Assembly (NCBI GenBank): GCA_045587185.1
Contig: JAZNBS010000039.1
Span: 58,122-122,121 of the forward strand
Length of the DNA: 64,000 bases
Direction: 5' to 3'
From: UMGS172 sp045587185
GTDB taxonomy: Bacteria > Bacillota > Clostridia > Oscillospirales > Acutalibacteraceae
The notes beneath the pieces are model-generated. The model was given only the letters and a program-made list of their open reading frames with translations, had not been told where the DNA came from and did no database searches. A program made the translations under genes and the position numbers. Shown here in pieces: positions 1 to 7,898 of the stretch. The number at the start of each line of letters is the position of its first letter. The first letter of the stretch is position 1.

Positions 1-495
1 GGACTGCATAGTTTCTTTACAGTCAATGCCGTTTATATAGACCGTGTTACCGTCAACGGTGTAATCGTCAACCTTATCAAAACGGCGGTAAAGTTTCTGA
101 CGTTTTGCCACAAACTGACGCTCATAGTCATTCTTCAGTTCGGTAAACTCGGTCTCGATGTATTCACCGTTAAAACTGTAGACAAACGGCGGACGTCCGT
201 GTGATTTGAATATGTCAATAATCCTTTTTGCCAATTTGGTTGGAATTCGGTTTACATAAACCTGTTTCTGTGCAGGAACGTCGGTCAAAAACACACCGTT
301 CATCATAACGGCGGGCACTTTGAGGTTCAGCCCGTCAAGCAACCCTGCCGCCGACGAGACCGACCGAGCCGTAGCAACCGTAAAGTTCACCCCGTTGGCA
401 ATGAGTTTGTTCAAAGAGTTGCGCGAAAACTGTGATAAATGGCCGGTGGAATCGAGTAAAGTACCGTCAAGGTCACTGACATAAAGCGTCTTCAT
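1..495 (-). CDS. HAD superfamily (Cof-type) phosphatase, 3' end missing
   Basis: This is the N-terminal part (165 codons) of a gene running off the left edge. The protein begins MKTLYVSDLDGTLLDS; DLDGTLLD at residues 8-15 is HAD motif I, with the nucleophile and acid/base aspartates. The following stretch resembles Cof/YidA-type phosphatases with a C2 cap, which hydrolyse small phosphorylated metabolites in the cytoplasm. The ATG at 495 follows a GGAGG site with 7 bases spacing and overlaps the stop codon of the ABC-F gene by 4 bases (ATGA), so the two are translationally coupled. The substrate cannot be inferred. Confidence 0.85.
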   Translation of the reverse strand, partial: MKTLYVSDLDGTLLDSTGHLSQFSRNSLNKLIANGVNFTVATARSVSSAAGLLDGLNLKVPAVMMNGVFLTDVPAQKQVYVNRIPTKLAKRIIDIFKSHGRPPFVYSFNGEYIETEFTELKNDYERQFVAKRQKLYRRFDKVDDYTVDGNTVYINGIDCKETMQS

Positions 496-2375
496 TCCAA
501 CGCCTCCAATTCGGCGCCTATTTTCTCCCATTGCAACAGCAATTCCTCTAACTTGGTGTTGAGTTCATCGGCCTTTTGGGACAGTTTGGCCACCTTTTCA
601 TAGTCGGCAACCACATCGTCTAAGGTCAGTTGTGCGTTGACCTCTTCGAGCAAACTTTCGGTCTCGGCTATTGCCTGCTCGCACTTGGAGAATGCAGTTT
701 TTAATTTGCGAACGCGTGAAGCCTCCTCTTTTTTGCGAAGATACTCATTTTTGTTTTGCGAGGACTGTTTTTCGACTCTGGGTGCCGAAACCACCTCACG
801 CACCTCTAAATACTTATCATAATTACCGTCCAGAATTTTGACGGTGCCGTTTTCAAAATAAACCACCTTGGTCGCCAGACGGTTGATAAGATATCGGTCA
901 TGCGATACACATATCAAGGTGCCGTCAAAACCGTCCAAAGCCTCCTCCAAAACCTCGCGCGATTCAAGGTCGAGATGGTTGGTCGGCTCGTCAAGTAAAA
1001 GCAGGTTGTTGTGTTTTAACATCAGTCGGCACAGCGCCACCCTCGCTCTTTCCCCGCCGGAGAGAGTCTCAATTTTTTCAAAGACGTCTTCACCCTTAAA
1101 AAGAAACAGTGCCAAAGCGCTTCTCAATGCCGTGTCCCCCATTGTGGGATAGTCGTCACGGAGTTGTTGAAAAACGGTTTTTGTAAGGCACAGGTCACGC
1201 TGATGTTGGTCAAAATATCCTGTTGACACGCCAACTCCGTACTGGGTCTGGGTTTTGTCAAGCAGTTGTTTCAACAGTGTAGTCTTTCCGCAACCGTTGG
1301 GGCCGATTATAAAAATCCGTTCCCCTCGGCGGACGTCCAACGAAACGTTGCGGTAAAGCGTCCGACCGTCAAAATCCACCGAAAGGTCTTGGGCTTTCAG
1401 CACTTGGTCACCGCTACGGATAGCCGATGAAAACGAAAGGCTCATACCTTCTTTTTCACTGTCGGGTATCTCAAGGTCTTTGAGCAGACGGTCAATCTGC
1501 TTTTGCTTGCTTTCGGCGGTCTTTATATTCTTTTCACGGTTCCAACGCCTTTGCTGTTCAATAATACGTTCAATTCGTCCGACCTCACGCATTGTGTTGT
1601 CAAAATTACGCTGAATTGTCAGTTTGCGCTCCTCTTTTACCTTCTGATACTTGGTATAATTACCGTCGCAACAGTACAATTTTCGGTTCTCCATCTCAAA
1701 AATACGGTTGGCAACACGGTCAAGAAAATAGCGGTCATGAGAAATGATAATAACGGCCTTTTTGCAGGTGCGGATATACCCGTCAAGCCACTCAATGGCA
1801 TCAATGTCAAGGTGATTGGTCGGCTCATCGAGAAGAATTATATCGGGCGCCGACAAAAGAAGTTTGCATAACTCTATCTTTGACCTCTGCCCACCCGACA
1901 AACACGGCACCGCCAAGGCAAGTTCCTCTTCTGAAAAACCAAGTCCCATTAGCGCGGACCTCGTCCTTGCGCGGAAGGTCAATCCGCCCATCGACTCAAA
2001 CCTTTCGCGCAGACTGTGCTGACGTTCAATAAGTTCGACACTTTGGTCGGTCTCAAGGCGCAAGGTCACCTCAGAAAGTTCATCCTCCAACTTTATAAGT
2101 TGGTCAAAAACCGACAAAGCCTCGTGATATGCCGTTCTTTGAGAACCTTGGCAGGCGTGTTGGTTAAGCACGCCGACCGTAACACCGCTCTTACGGACAA
2201 CCCCGCCTGTATCAGGCAATTCTTCTCCCGAAATTATGCGGAAAAGCGTGGTCTTACCGCAACCGTTACCGCCAATAAGGCCAACAATATCATCGGACTC
2301 GATATCAAACCCGATGTTCTCAAAAAGTAAATTGTCACCAAAAGACTTTGAAAGTCCACTGACACTTAAAAGCAT
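492..2375 (-). CDS. ABC-F family ATPase (YdiF/Uup-like)
   Basis: A soluble protein of 627 residues with two ABC ATPase domains and no membrane segment, which is the ABC-F architecture. Members act on ribosomes as translation factors or, in some cases, as antibiotic-protection proteins. Domain 1 has Walker A GGNGCGKTT (35-43), signature LSGGQ (159-163) and DEPTNHLD near 184-191. Domain 2 has GPNGCGKTT (358-366), LSGGE (438-442) and DEPTNHLD (462-469). The charged linker at about 240-320 corresponds to the P-site tRNA interaction motif. A coiled-coil tail spans about 540-627, as in YdiF/Uup. It is read before the HAD gene in the same operon. A housekeeping role is more likely than drug resistance, but sequence alone does not decide. 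Confidence 0.93.
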   Translation of the reverse strand: MLLSVSGLSKSFGDNLLFENIGFDIESDDIVGLIGGNGCGKTTLFRIISGEELPDTGGVVRKSGVTVGVLNQHACQGSQRTAYHEALSVFDQLIKLEDELSEVTLRLETDQSVELIERQHSLRERFESMGGLTFRARTRSALMGLGFSEEELALAVPCLSGGQRSKIELCKLLLSAPDIILLDEPTNHLDIDAIEWLDGYIRTCKKAVIIISHDRYFLDRVANRIFEMENRKLYCCDGNYTKYQKVKEERKLTIQRNFDNTMREVGRIERIIEQQRRWNREKNIKTAESKQKQIDRLLKDLEIPDSEKEGMSLSFSSAIRSGDQVLKAQDLSVDFDGRTLYRNVSLDVRRGERIFIIGPNGCGKTTLLKQLLDKTQTQYGVGVSTGYFDQHQRDLCLTKTVFQQLRDDYPTMGDTALRSALALFLFKGEDVFEKIETLSGGERARVALCRLMLKHNNLLLLDEPTNHLDLESREVLEEALDGFDGTLICVSHDRYLINRLATKVVYFENGTVKILDGNYDKYLEVREVVSAPRVEKQSSQNKNEYLRKKEEASRVRKLKTAFSKCEQAIAETESLLEEVNAQLTLDDVVADYEKVAKLSQKADELNTKLEELLLQWEKIGAELEALE

Positions 2376-2570
2376 TTGTTTCTCCTGAACGATAATAGTG
2401 AAAATTTTTATAAACCATACTATTTTAACATACTGTCTTCGGAATTAAAAGACCTTTATGTTGGAAAACTGAAAATAAAGTTACAAATCATTCATTGAAA
2501 ATGAATTGTATTTGTGTTATTATTATAAATTGTAATAGTATTGCAAACTTTCTTTGAAGGTGAAGTATAT

Positions 2571-4817
2571 ATGAATTTCCCCGAAACTGCCAAGCGGATT
2601 GGCTCAAAAACACTTCAAACCGCCAAAAAAGTGTTGGCGTTTTTCAGCCGCCACCAATGGTTTTTGTGTCTGACCGTCGGTCTTTTGCTTAATTTTATAA
2701 TCGAATGTCTGCACCGTCATTCTTTTGCGGGCGGTGTGTTGCACGTTGTCGGCAGTCCGTTGCCGTTTCTCTTTAATGCGTTGGTTATCTCAACCGTTAT
2801 GGCAATCTGCTCACTTTTCAAGCGCAGATATTTTCTTTACTGTCTGTTCGGCGCTCTGTTTTTGGGATTTGGAATTGCCAACTGCGTGTTGCTTTTGTTG
2901 CGAGTCACTCCCCTTGAATGGGCCGACCTGCAAATAGTTAAGATAAGCCTTATCACCAAATATCTGAATTGGTTTGCAATTTCACTTATCGTTATTGCCC
3001 TGCTTGGCGCAGTGGTGGCTTTGGTAATTCTTTTCATCAAAATGCCCAAAGCAAAGGTCAACTATTTTAAAGAGGGCGTTTCGGCATCAATTTTTGTTGT
3101 TGTGTTGGTTGTCAGTCTTTTCACTTTCCGCGCTACCGATATTCTTTTGTCAAGCCACACCAAAAACCTTGCCAACGCTTACAAACAATACGGATTTAAC
3201 TACTGTTTTCTGTGCAGTGTTTTTGATTTGGGAATAGATGAGCCTACGGTCTACACCCGTGATGATATTGACAGTATCACTTCTGTGACCGAGGGCAAGG
3301 CGTCCCAAAACAGCACGATAAAAGAAAACGCCGAGGCTCTTGCCAACGGAGGACATCCCAACATCATTTTCCTGCAGTTGGAAACATTTTTCGATGTGAA
3401 TCATCTTTCAAACGTTACGTTCAGTCAAAATCCCATACCCAATTTTTCAGAACTGCACAACAATTTTTCCTCGGGTTACATTGGAGTCCCATCCATTGGT
3501 GCAGGCACCGCCAACACCGAGTTTGAGATAATTTCGGGAATGTCGCTCGACCATTTCGGGATGGGTGAATATCCTTATAAAACCGTGCTTCAAACCGAAG
3601 CCTGTGAGAGTATCTGCTACAACCTGAAAAACAAAGGCTACACAAATCACGCAATTCATAACAACACTGCGGTTTTTTATGACCGCAATCTTGTTTTCAG
3701 CAACATGGGCTTTGACACCTTTACGTCCATTGAATATATGCAGGACGTTGAATATACTTCGACGGGTTGGGCTAAGGATAGCGTGCTGTTAGGCAGTATT
3801 ACCGACTGCCTTGACTCAACCAAAGGCAGCGACCTTGTCTATACCATCACGGTACAGAGCCACGGCCGTTATCCTGCGGAATATAAGGATGAATTACCTA
3901 TTGAGGTTACAGGATTTTCCGAGGATGAAGATATAAACTCCGAGTTCAGATATTATATCAATCAACTTTATGAGGTTGACCAATTTTTAGGCGAACTGCT
4001 CGAAACACTGAAAAGCCGTGACGAGCGCACAGTCGTGGTTATGTACGGTGACCATTTGCCCAGTTTTGAAATAAGTCCCGAAGACCTTGAAGGCGGCGAC
4101 CTTTTCAGAACCGAATATGTTATATGGGATAATTTCGGTCTTGAAAAGCAGAACTGCAACCTTGCTGCGTATGAAATCGGTGCTCACACAATGGGTCTTG
4201 TGGGAATAGATGAGGGCGTGCTGACAAAACTGCATCAGAACTGCAGTGACGACCCTCAATACCTTGAGTGGTTAAGAACTTTGGAGTACGATATGCTTTA
4301 CGGCGAGAAGTTTGCCTGGGGCGGAAAGGAAAACTATCCTTACAAAACCACCGACCTCAAAATGGGTGTTAAGGATGTCACAATTTCAGACGTCACCTTA
4401 AACGAGGACGGCACCGTTACTATAACCGGCGAACAATTTACCGAATACAGCCGAATCCTTGTTAATAACAAAACGGTTGACACCGTGTTTGTTGACAATT
4501 TTACCGTCACATCCGAAGAAAAACTTGAGATAGTGACAGGTGACCACATTGCAGTGGTACAGGTTGATAACCGTGGCAATCCTTTGAGCAGCAGTAAGTT
4601 TTATCTTGTCGGCGGAACTGAGGAATACCCCACCGTCACCGAAGACGAGAATAACGTGATTTATAAGCCAAAAGGCTTTAAACTTTCAACCGCAATCGCC
4701 ATAATCGTTGCCGGCATTGCTGTCATCGCATTATCGGTCACTACACTGACAGTAAGTCTAAGACGGAGGAATGACCGCACCGCAAAAAAACCAGAACCCA
4801 AAATCAAGGAGGAATAA
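2571..4817 (+). CDS. LTA synthase family (LtaS-like) membrane sulfatase with C-terminal Ig-like domain and TM helix
   Basis: A 748-residue membrane enzyme. About five hydrophobic helices lie in residues 30-190, followed by an extracellular sulfatase/alkaline-phosphatase fold. NIIFLQLETFFD (about 264) and GTANTEFE (catalytic Thr near 313) match LtaS metal and nucleophile motifs, and YGDHLPS is the later metal-binding motif. The family transfers glycerol-phosphate to lipoteichoic acid or modifies glycolipids outside the cell. Unlike typical LtaS, an Ig/IPT-like beta-rich stretch (TVTITGEQFT onward) and one more TM helix with a basic tail follow the catalytic domain. The ATG at 2571 is chosen because GAAGGTGA lies just upstream; an in-frame TTG at 2541 has no such site. 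It is tightly coupled to the YcaO gene 2 bases downstream. Confidence 0.88.
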   Translation: MNFPETAKRIGSKTLQTAKKVLAFFSRHQWFLCLTVGLLLNFIIECLHRHSFAGGVLHVVGSPLPFLFNALVISTVMAICSLFKRRYFLYCLFGALFLGFGIANCVLLLLRVTPLEWADLQIVKISLITKYLNWFAISLIVIALLGAVVALVILFIKMPKAKVNYFKEGVSASIFVVVLVVSLFTFRATDILLSSHTKNLANAYKQYGFNYCFLCSVFDLGIDEPTVYTRDDIDSITSVTEGKASQNSTIKENAEALANGGHPNIIFLQLETFFDVNHLSNVTFSQNPIPNFSELHNNFSSGYIGVPSIGAGTANTEFEIISGMSLDHFGMGEYPYKTVLQTEACESICYNLKNKGYTNHAIHNNTAVFYDRNLVFSNMGFDTFTSIEYMQDVEYTSTGWAKDSVLLGSITDCLDSTKGSDLVYTITVQSHGRYPAEYKDELPIEVTGFSEDEDINSEFRYYINQLYEVDQFLGELLETLKSRDERTVVVMYGDHLPSFEISPEDLEGGDLFRTEYVIWDNFGLEKQNCNLAAYEIGAHTMGLVGIDEGVLTKLHQNCSDDPQYLEWLRTLEYDMLYGEKFAWGGKENYPYKTTDLKMGVKDVTISDVTLNEDGTVTITGEQFTEYSRILVNNKTVDTVFVDNFTVTSEEKLEIVTGDHIAVVQVDNRGNPLSSSKFYLVGGTEEYPTVTEDENNVIYKPKGFKLSTAIAIIVAGIAVIALSVTTLTVSLRRRNDRTAKKPEPKIKEE

Positions 4818-4819
4818 CA

Positions 4820-6637
4820 ATGCAGTATATTGATGAAAAGTTTAAAGACAGTTCCCCTGTCGAAACGGTTAAAAAAATACAAAATATTTTGAACAGCATC
4901 GGTATTGAAGTTGTGGAGAAATGGAACGACTCAGGTGTGGAAAACTGCTACAGCCTGACCGTTTCGGGAGTTGGAGATGTGCCTTTTGCCAACGGTAAGG
5001 GAGTAACCCGCGAGTTTGCGAGAGCGAGTGCCTACGGCGAATTTATCGAGCGTTTGCAGGGCGGTTTGTTTTTCTATAAATATCAGTCAATTATCAGGAA
5101 TCCTGAAATGAACATCCAGACCTTTGCACCCGACGCAAAGTATATGACGGTGGAGGAACTCATTGAAAACGGCGAGTGGATGGATATAATTATAGACACA
5201 TACAAAAATCCGCTAATAACCCGCGAAACTATTGCCGACCAGTGTCTGGTTTATTCCTGTTCAGATAACGGAAAGATTCTTACCATTCCCTTTTACAGTG
5301 TTTTTGAGAAAAAGCACGTGTATCTGCCTATTGGGTTTGTTGACCAAATATATGCCACAAATGGTTGCTGTGTCGGAAACACCCGCGAAGAAGCCTGGGT
5401 ACACGCTCTTTCTGAGATAATGGAACGACATGCCAACCTTGAAATATTCACAAGCGGAAAATCTGCACCCAAAATTCCAGACGAGGTTATCGAACGCTAT
5501 CCCGTTGTATCAGGCATTATTGACGAAATTCGCAAAAACGGTAAATTCGACATTGATGTTTTTGATTATTCCATTGGAAACGGTTTTCCTGTTGTGTCAA
5601 CCAGAATCATCAATAAAGAAAATCTTTCTTACCGCGTGAATGTTGCGGCTGACCCCGTTTTTGAGATTGCATTGCAAAGAACCCTGACCGAACTGATGCA
5701 AGGCAAGAACATACATAATTTCACTGCTGCTCACGGAGGAAAAATCATAGGAAAAGTTACCGATTTTCCCCTCACAAGCAATATTACAAATCAACTTGAA
5801 ACCAGCAACGGAATATACACCGCTGATTTCTTTGCCAACGAACTGACCTGTGACCGTAAACCGACCGAATTTGCCGACAACAGTAACAAAACCAACAAGG
5901 AACTCCTTGATTATTTGTTGGGACTTTACAGACAGATAGGAAAACCTGTCTACGTGCGTAATTTCTCCTATCTGGGGTTCCCGTGCTACAGGTTTGTTGT
6001 CCCTGGCTTTTCAGAAGCTCTGGCAATCCGTCTTTCAGAACTTGTGCCCGAATATGCCATAGCAGACGATGCCTCCAAAACAATGCGAAATGCTATGAAG
6101 GCAGACGATGCCGACCTTGCTTTGTTGCTTAGTCACACCAAAACTCTAAAAACCATGTCGGGCAGATATAATAACTTTGGCAGAATTTCAGGTGTGCCGA
6201 TCCAAAACACTTTCGCAGTCTTGCTTAACTCCGTCACCCGCGCTTATGCCGCTTACCGTTTAGGACAGTATTCCAATGCGATTTCTTTCCTTGAACCATG
6301 CACAAAATCCGGTTACATTGATGTGGATTTGAAAAAATATTTCTTCTGCATAAACAAATTTGTTGAGTTGAAACAATTGAAACTATCGGATGATAAAATC
6401 CGTGTCATACTTAAAAAATTTGTTGAGAAGCCCCACTTTGACCGCCTCTATGCCGCTCTTGACAACGGCAAAACCCCTTATGATGAGTTTTTGTTGGAAT
6501 GCGATTACACATCCTGCGAAAATTGTAAATACAAGAGCGGTTGTTGTTATGAGAATGCAAAAGCAATAAATCTCAAGGCGGGAGAAGTCTATAAAACCTT
6601 TGTTCACGGTCAGGACGAATCCGAGTTTGAAATTTAA
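4820..6637 (+). CDS. YcaO domain protein, stand-alone
   Basis: A 605-residue YcaO-family protein. YcaO enzymes use ATP to activate backbone amides, forming azolines, thioamides or amidines on peptides or proteins; E. coli YcaO affects ribosomal protein S12 modification. The ATP-binding signatures are visible: NGKGVTREFARASAYGEFIER (about 58-78), then GNTREEAWVHALSEIMERH (about 186-204), then ALQRTLTELMQ near 280. The C-terminal third is helical and ends in a Cys-rich stretch (CENCKYKSGCCYEN). There is no C-terminal PxPxP motif as in azoline-forming cyclodehydratases. Its ribosome binding site (AAGGAGG) lies in the end of the LtaS-like gene. No partner E1-like, TfuA or dehydrogenase gene and no obvious precursor peptide is near, so the substrate is unknown. 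Confidence 0.88.
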   Translation: MQYIDEKFKDSSPVETVKKIQNILNSIGIEVVEKWNDSGVENCYSLTVSGVGDVPFANGKGVTREFARASAYGEFIERLQGGLFFYKYQSIIRNPEMNIQTFAPDAKYMTVEELIENGEWMDIIIDTYKNPLITRETIADQCLVYSCSDNGKILTIPFYSVFEKKHVYLPIGFVDQIYATNGCCVGNTREEAWVHALSEIMERHANLEIFTSGKSAPKIPDEVIERYPVVSGIIDEIRKNGKFDIDVFDYSIGNGFPVVSTRIINKENLSYRVNVAADPVFEIALQRTLTELMQGKNIHNFTAAHGGKIIGKVTDFPLTSNITNQLETSNGIYTADFFANELTCDRKPTEFADNSNKTNKELLDYLLGLYRQIGKPVYVRNFSYLGFPCYRFVVPGFSEALAIRLSELVPEYAIADDASKTMRNAMKADDADLALLLSHTKTLKTMSGRYNNFGRISGVPIQNTFAVLLNSVTRAYAAYRLGQYSNAISFLEPCTKSGYIDVDLKKYFFCINKFVELKQLKLSDDKIRVILKKFVEKPHFDRLYAALDNGKTPYDEFLLECDYTSCENCKYKSGCCYENAKAINLKAGEVYKTFVHGQDESEFEI

Positions 6638-6647
6638 TATTATATAT

Positions 6648-6687
6648 AAAGAAGACGCCAACCCCTTTTGAGGTTGGCGTCTTCTTT
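6648..6687. terminator. Bidirectional terminator between YcaO gene and hpt
   Basis: A perfect 16-bp stem (AAAGAAGACGCCAACC and its complement) with an 8-base loop lies between convergent genes. The flanking A/T runs allow termination in both directions. Confidence 0.9.
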
Positions 6688-6693
6688 ATAGAA

Positions 6694-7248
6694 TTATTCT
6701 TCACTATATTCCGCTATGTAAGGCAGGTTTCGGTAATATTCACCGCAGTCAAGCCCGTAACCTATAACAAAATGGTCGGGCACAGTGAAAAGCGTCGTAT
6801 CAGCCTCGATTTCCACAAGTCTTCTTGAAGGCTTGTCGAGAAGCGTTACAACGTGAAGCGACAACGGATTGCGCGCACCCAAAATTCTCAAAATATCTTT
6901 CAGTGTACGGCCTGTGTCAATGATATCCTCAACAATAACAACGTGATAACCGCTGATATCTCGGTCAAGGTCCATTGTTATTTTGACAACACCCGATGAG
7001 GTGGTGCCCTCATAATAACTCTTGGCGCACATAAAACCTATTTCACAAGGCACGGTGACCTGACGGCATATATCGGCCATGAACACAAACGAGCCCTTTA
7101 AAATACTAACCAACAGTATTGGACGGCCGTCGTATATTTTGTCAATTTCCTGCCCCGCCCTTTTGATGGCGGTCTTAATCTCTTCCTCGGTAATCAGCAC
7201 CCTTTTAATTCTTGAGTTAAGTTCCTCAACAGAATGAATTTCCTTCAT
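6694..7248 (-). CDS. hpt: Hypoxanthine phosphoribosyltransferase
   Basis: A 184-residue purine salvage enzyme that converts hypoxanthine (and guanine) plus PRPP to IMP/GMP. The PRPP-binding loop VIVEDIIDTGRTL is present (about 104-116). The N-terminal GRPILLVSILKGSFVFMADICR and the C-terminal VIGYGLDCGEYYRNLPYI are typical of bacterial Hpt, and the length is normal. The ATG has a GGAGGGTGA site upstream. It is the last gene of a secA-DUF1643-hpt run, starting 23 bases after the preceding stop. Confidence 0.95.
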   Translation of the reverse strand: MKEIHSVEELNSRIKRVLITEEEIKTAIKRAGQEIDKIYDGRPILLVSILKGSFVFMADICRQVTVPCEIGFMCAKSYYEGTTSSGVVKITMDLDRDISGYHVVIVEDIIDTGRTLKDILRILGARNPLSLHVVTLLDKPSRRLVEIEADTTLFTVPDHFVIGYGLDCGEYYRNLPYIAEYSEE

Positions 7249-7271
7249 TTTTCACCCTCCACACAAAATCA

Positions 7272-7898
7272 TTATAAATTGTCAAGATATTCAATTATAT
7301 CGTCAAACGCATCGGTCACGCTATCTTTTTTCAGGTACAAAGGGTGGTGCGGATGACCTTTAGCCTTTGACCTTGCACCTGCAGTGTACCACTCTGCTTT
7401 GAAACGTTCACCGCGGGCAACCATATCTTTTACACATTCTTTCAAATAAGGACGTTTTTCGATTATAGTCCCCCATGCCGCCCAAACACTGGGTTTGTGA
7501 CCTTTGCCGTAAGACGATAAAATATATTCAAACGCCTTCATATTCTGCTCATGCATCGGCGCATTGAAGCACGGGTCCATATCATCGGGGTTGGTTGCTC
7601 TTTGGGGATAAACATTGAACATTATAAAAGAATCATAACCGTTATGTAAGGCAATACGCTCAACGCTTTTGAGTGTATTGTCAAGATTATCGGGCTCTGC
7701 GGTTGACGGGTTTATGCCAATACAGATAAGGGGGTTTTTGCCTCTTGTCCCCAAAATGTAACGGTATTCCGAATATCTGCAAGGTACATAAAGCCATTTC
7801 TCACTGTTATAATCGTGCTGAGTTGTCTTTTCCTCGTCCAACGCATCTTGGAATGACAGAATCTCAACACTTTGGGAAACTCCTGACGGAATATGCAT
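7272..7898 (-). CDS. DUF1643 domain protein
   Basis: A protein of 208 residues. The core resembles DUF1643: ICIGINPSTAEPDNLDNTLKS (about 77-97), then FIMFNVYPQRATNP and WAAWGTIIEKRPYL, and a C-terminal GHPHHPLYLKKDS. No catalytic activity is established for this family. The ATG abuts the stop codon of secA with no spacer and a weak AAAGGG site lies inside the secA end, so translation is probably coupled. The assignment rests on the NPSTA...D and GHP.HPLY motifs. A link to Sec secretion is not implied beyond co-transcription. Confidence 0.8.
   Translation of the reverse strand: MHIPSGVSQSVEILSFQDALDEEKTTQHDYNSEKWLYVPCRYSEYRYILGTRGKNPLICIGINPSTAEPDNLDNTLKSVERIALHNGYDSFIMFNVYPQRATNPDDMDPCFNAPMHEQNMKAFEYILSSYGKGHKPSVWAAWGTIIEKRPYLKECVKDMVARGERFKAEWYTAGARSKAKGHPHHPLYLKKDSVTDAFDDIIEYLDNL

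Noticed and set aside
492..2375. ABC-F gene as an antibiotic-resistance determinant
   Set aside because: The overall form with a long C-terminal coiled coil resembles housekeeping YdiF/Uup types, and no resistance-type leader peptide or attenuator is visible upstream.
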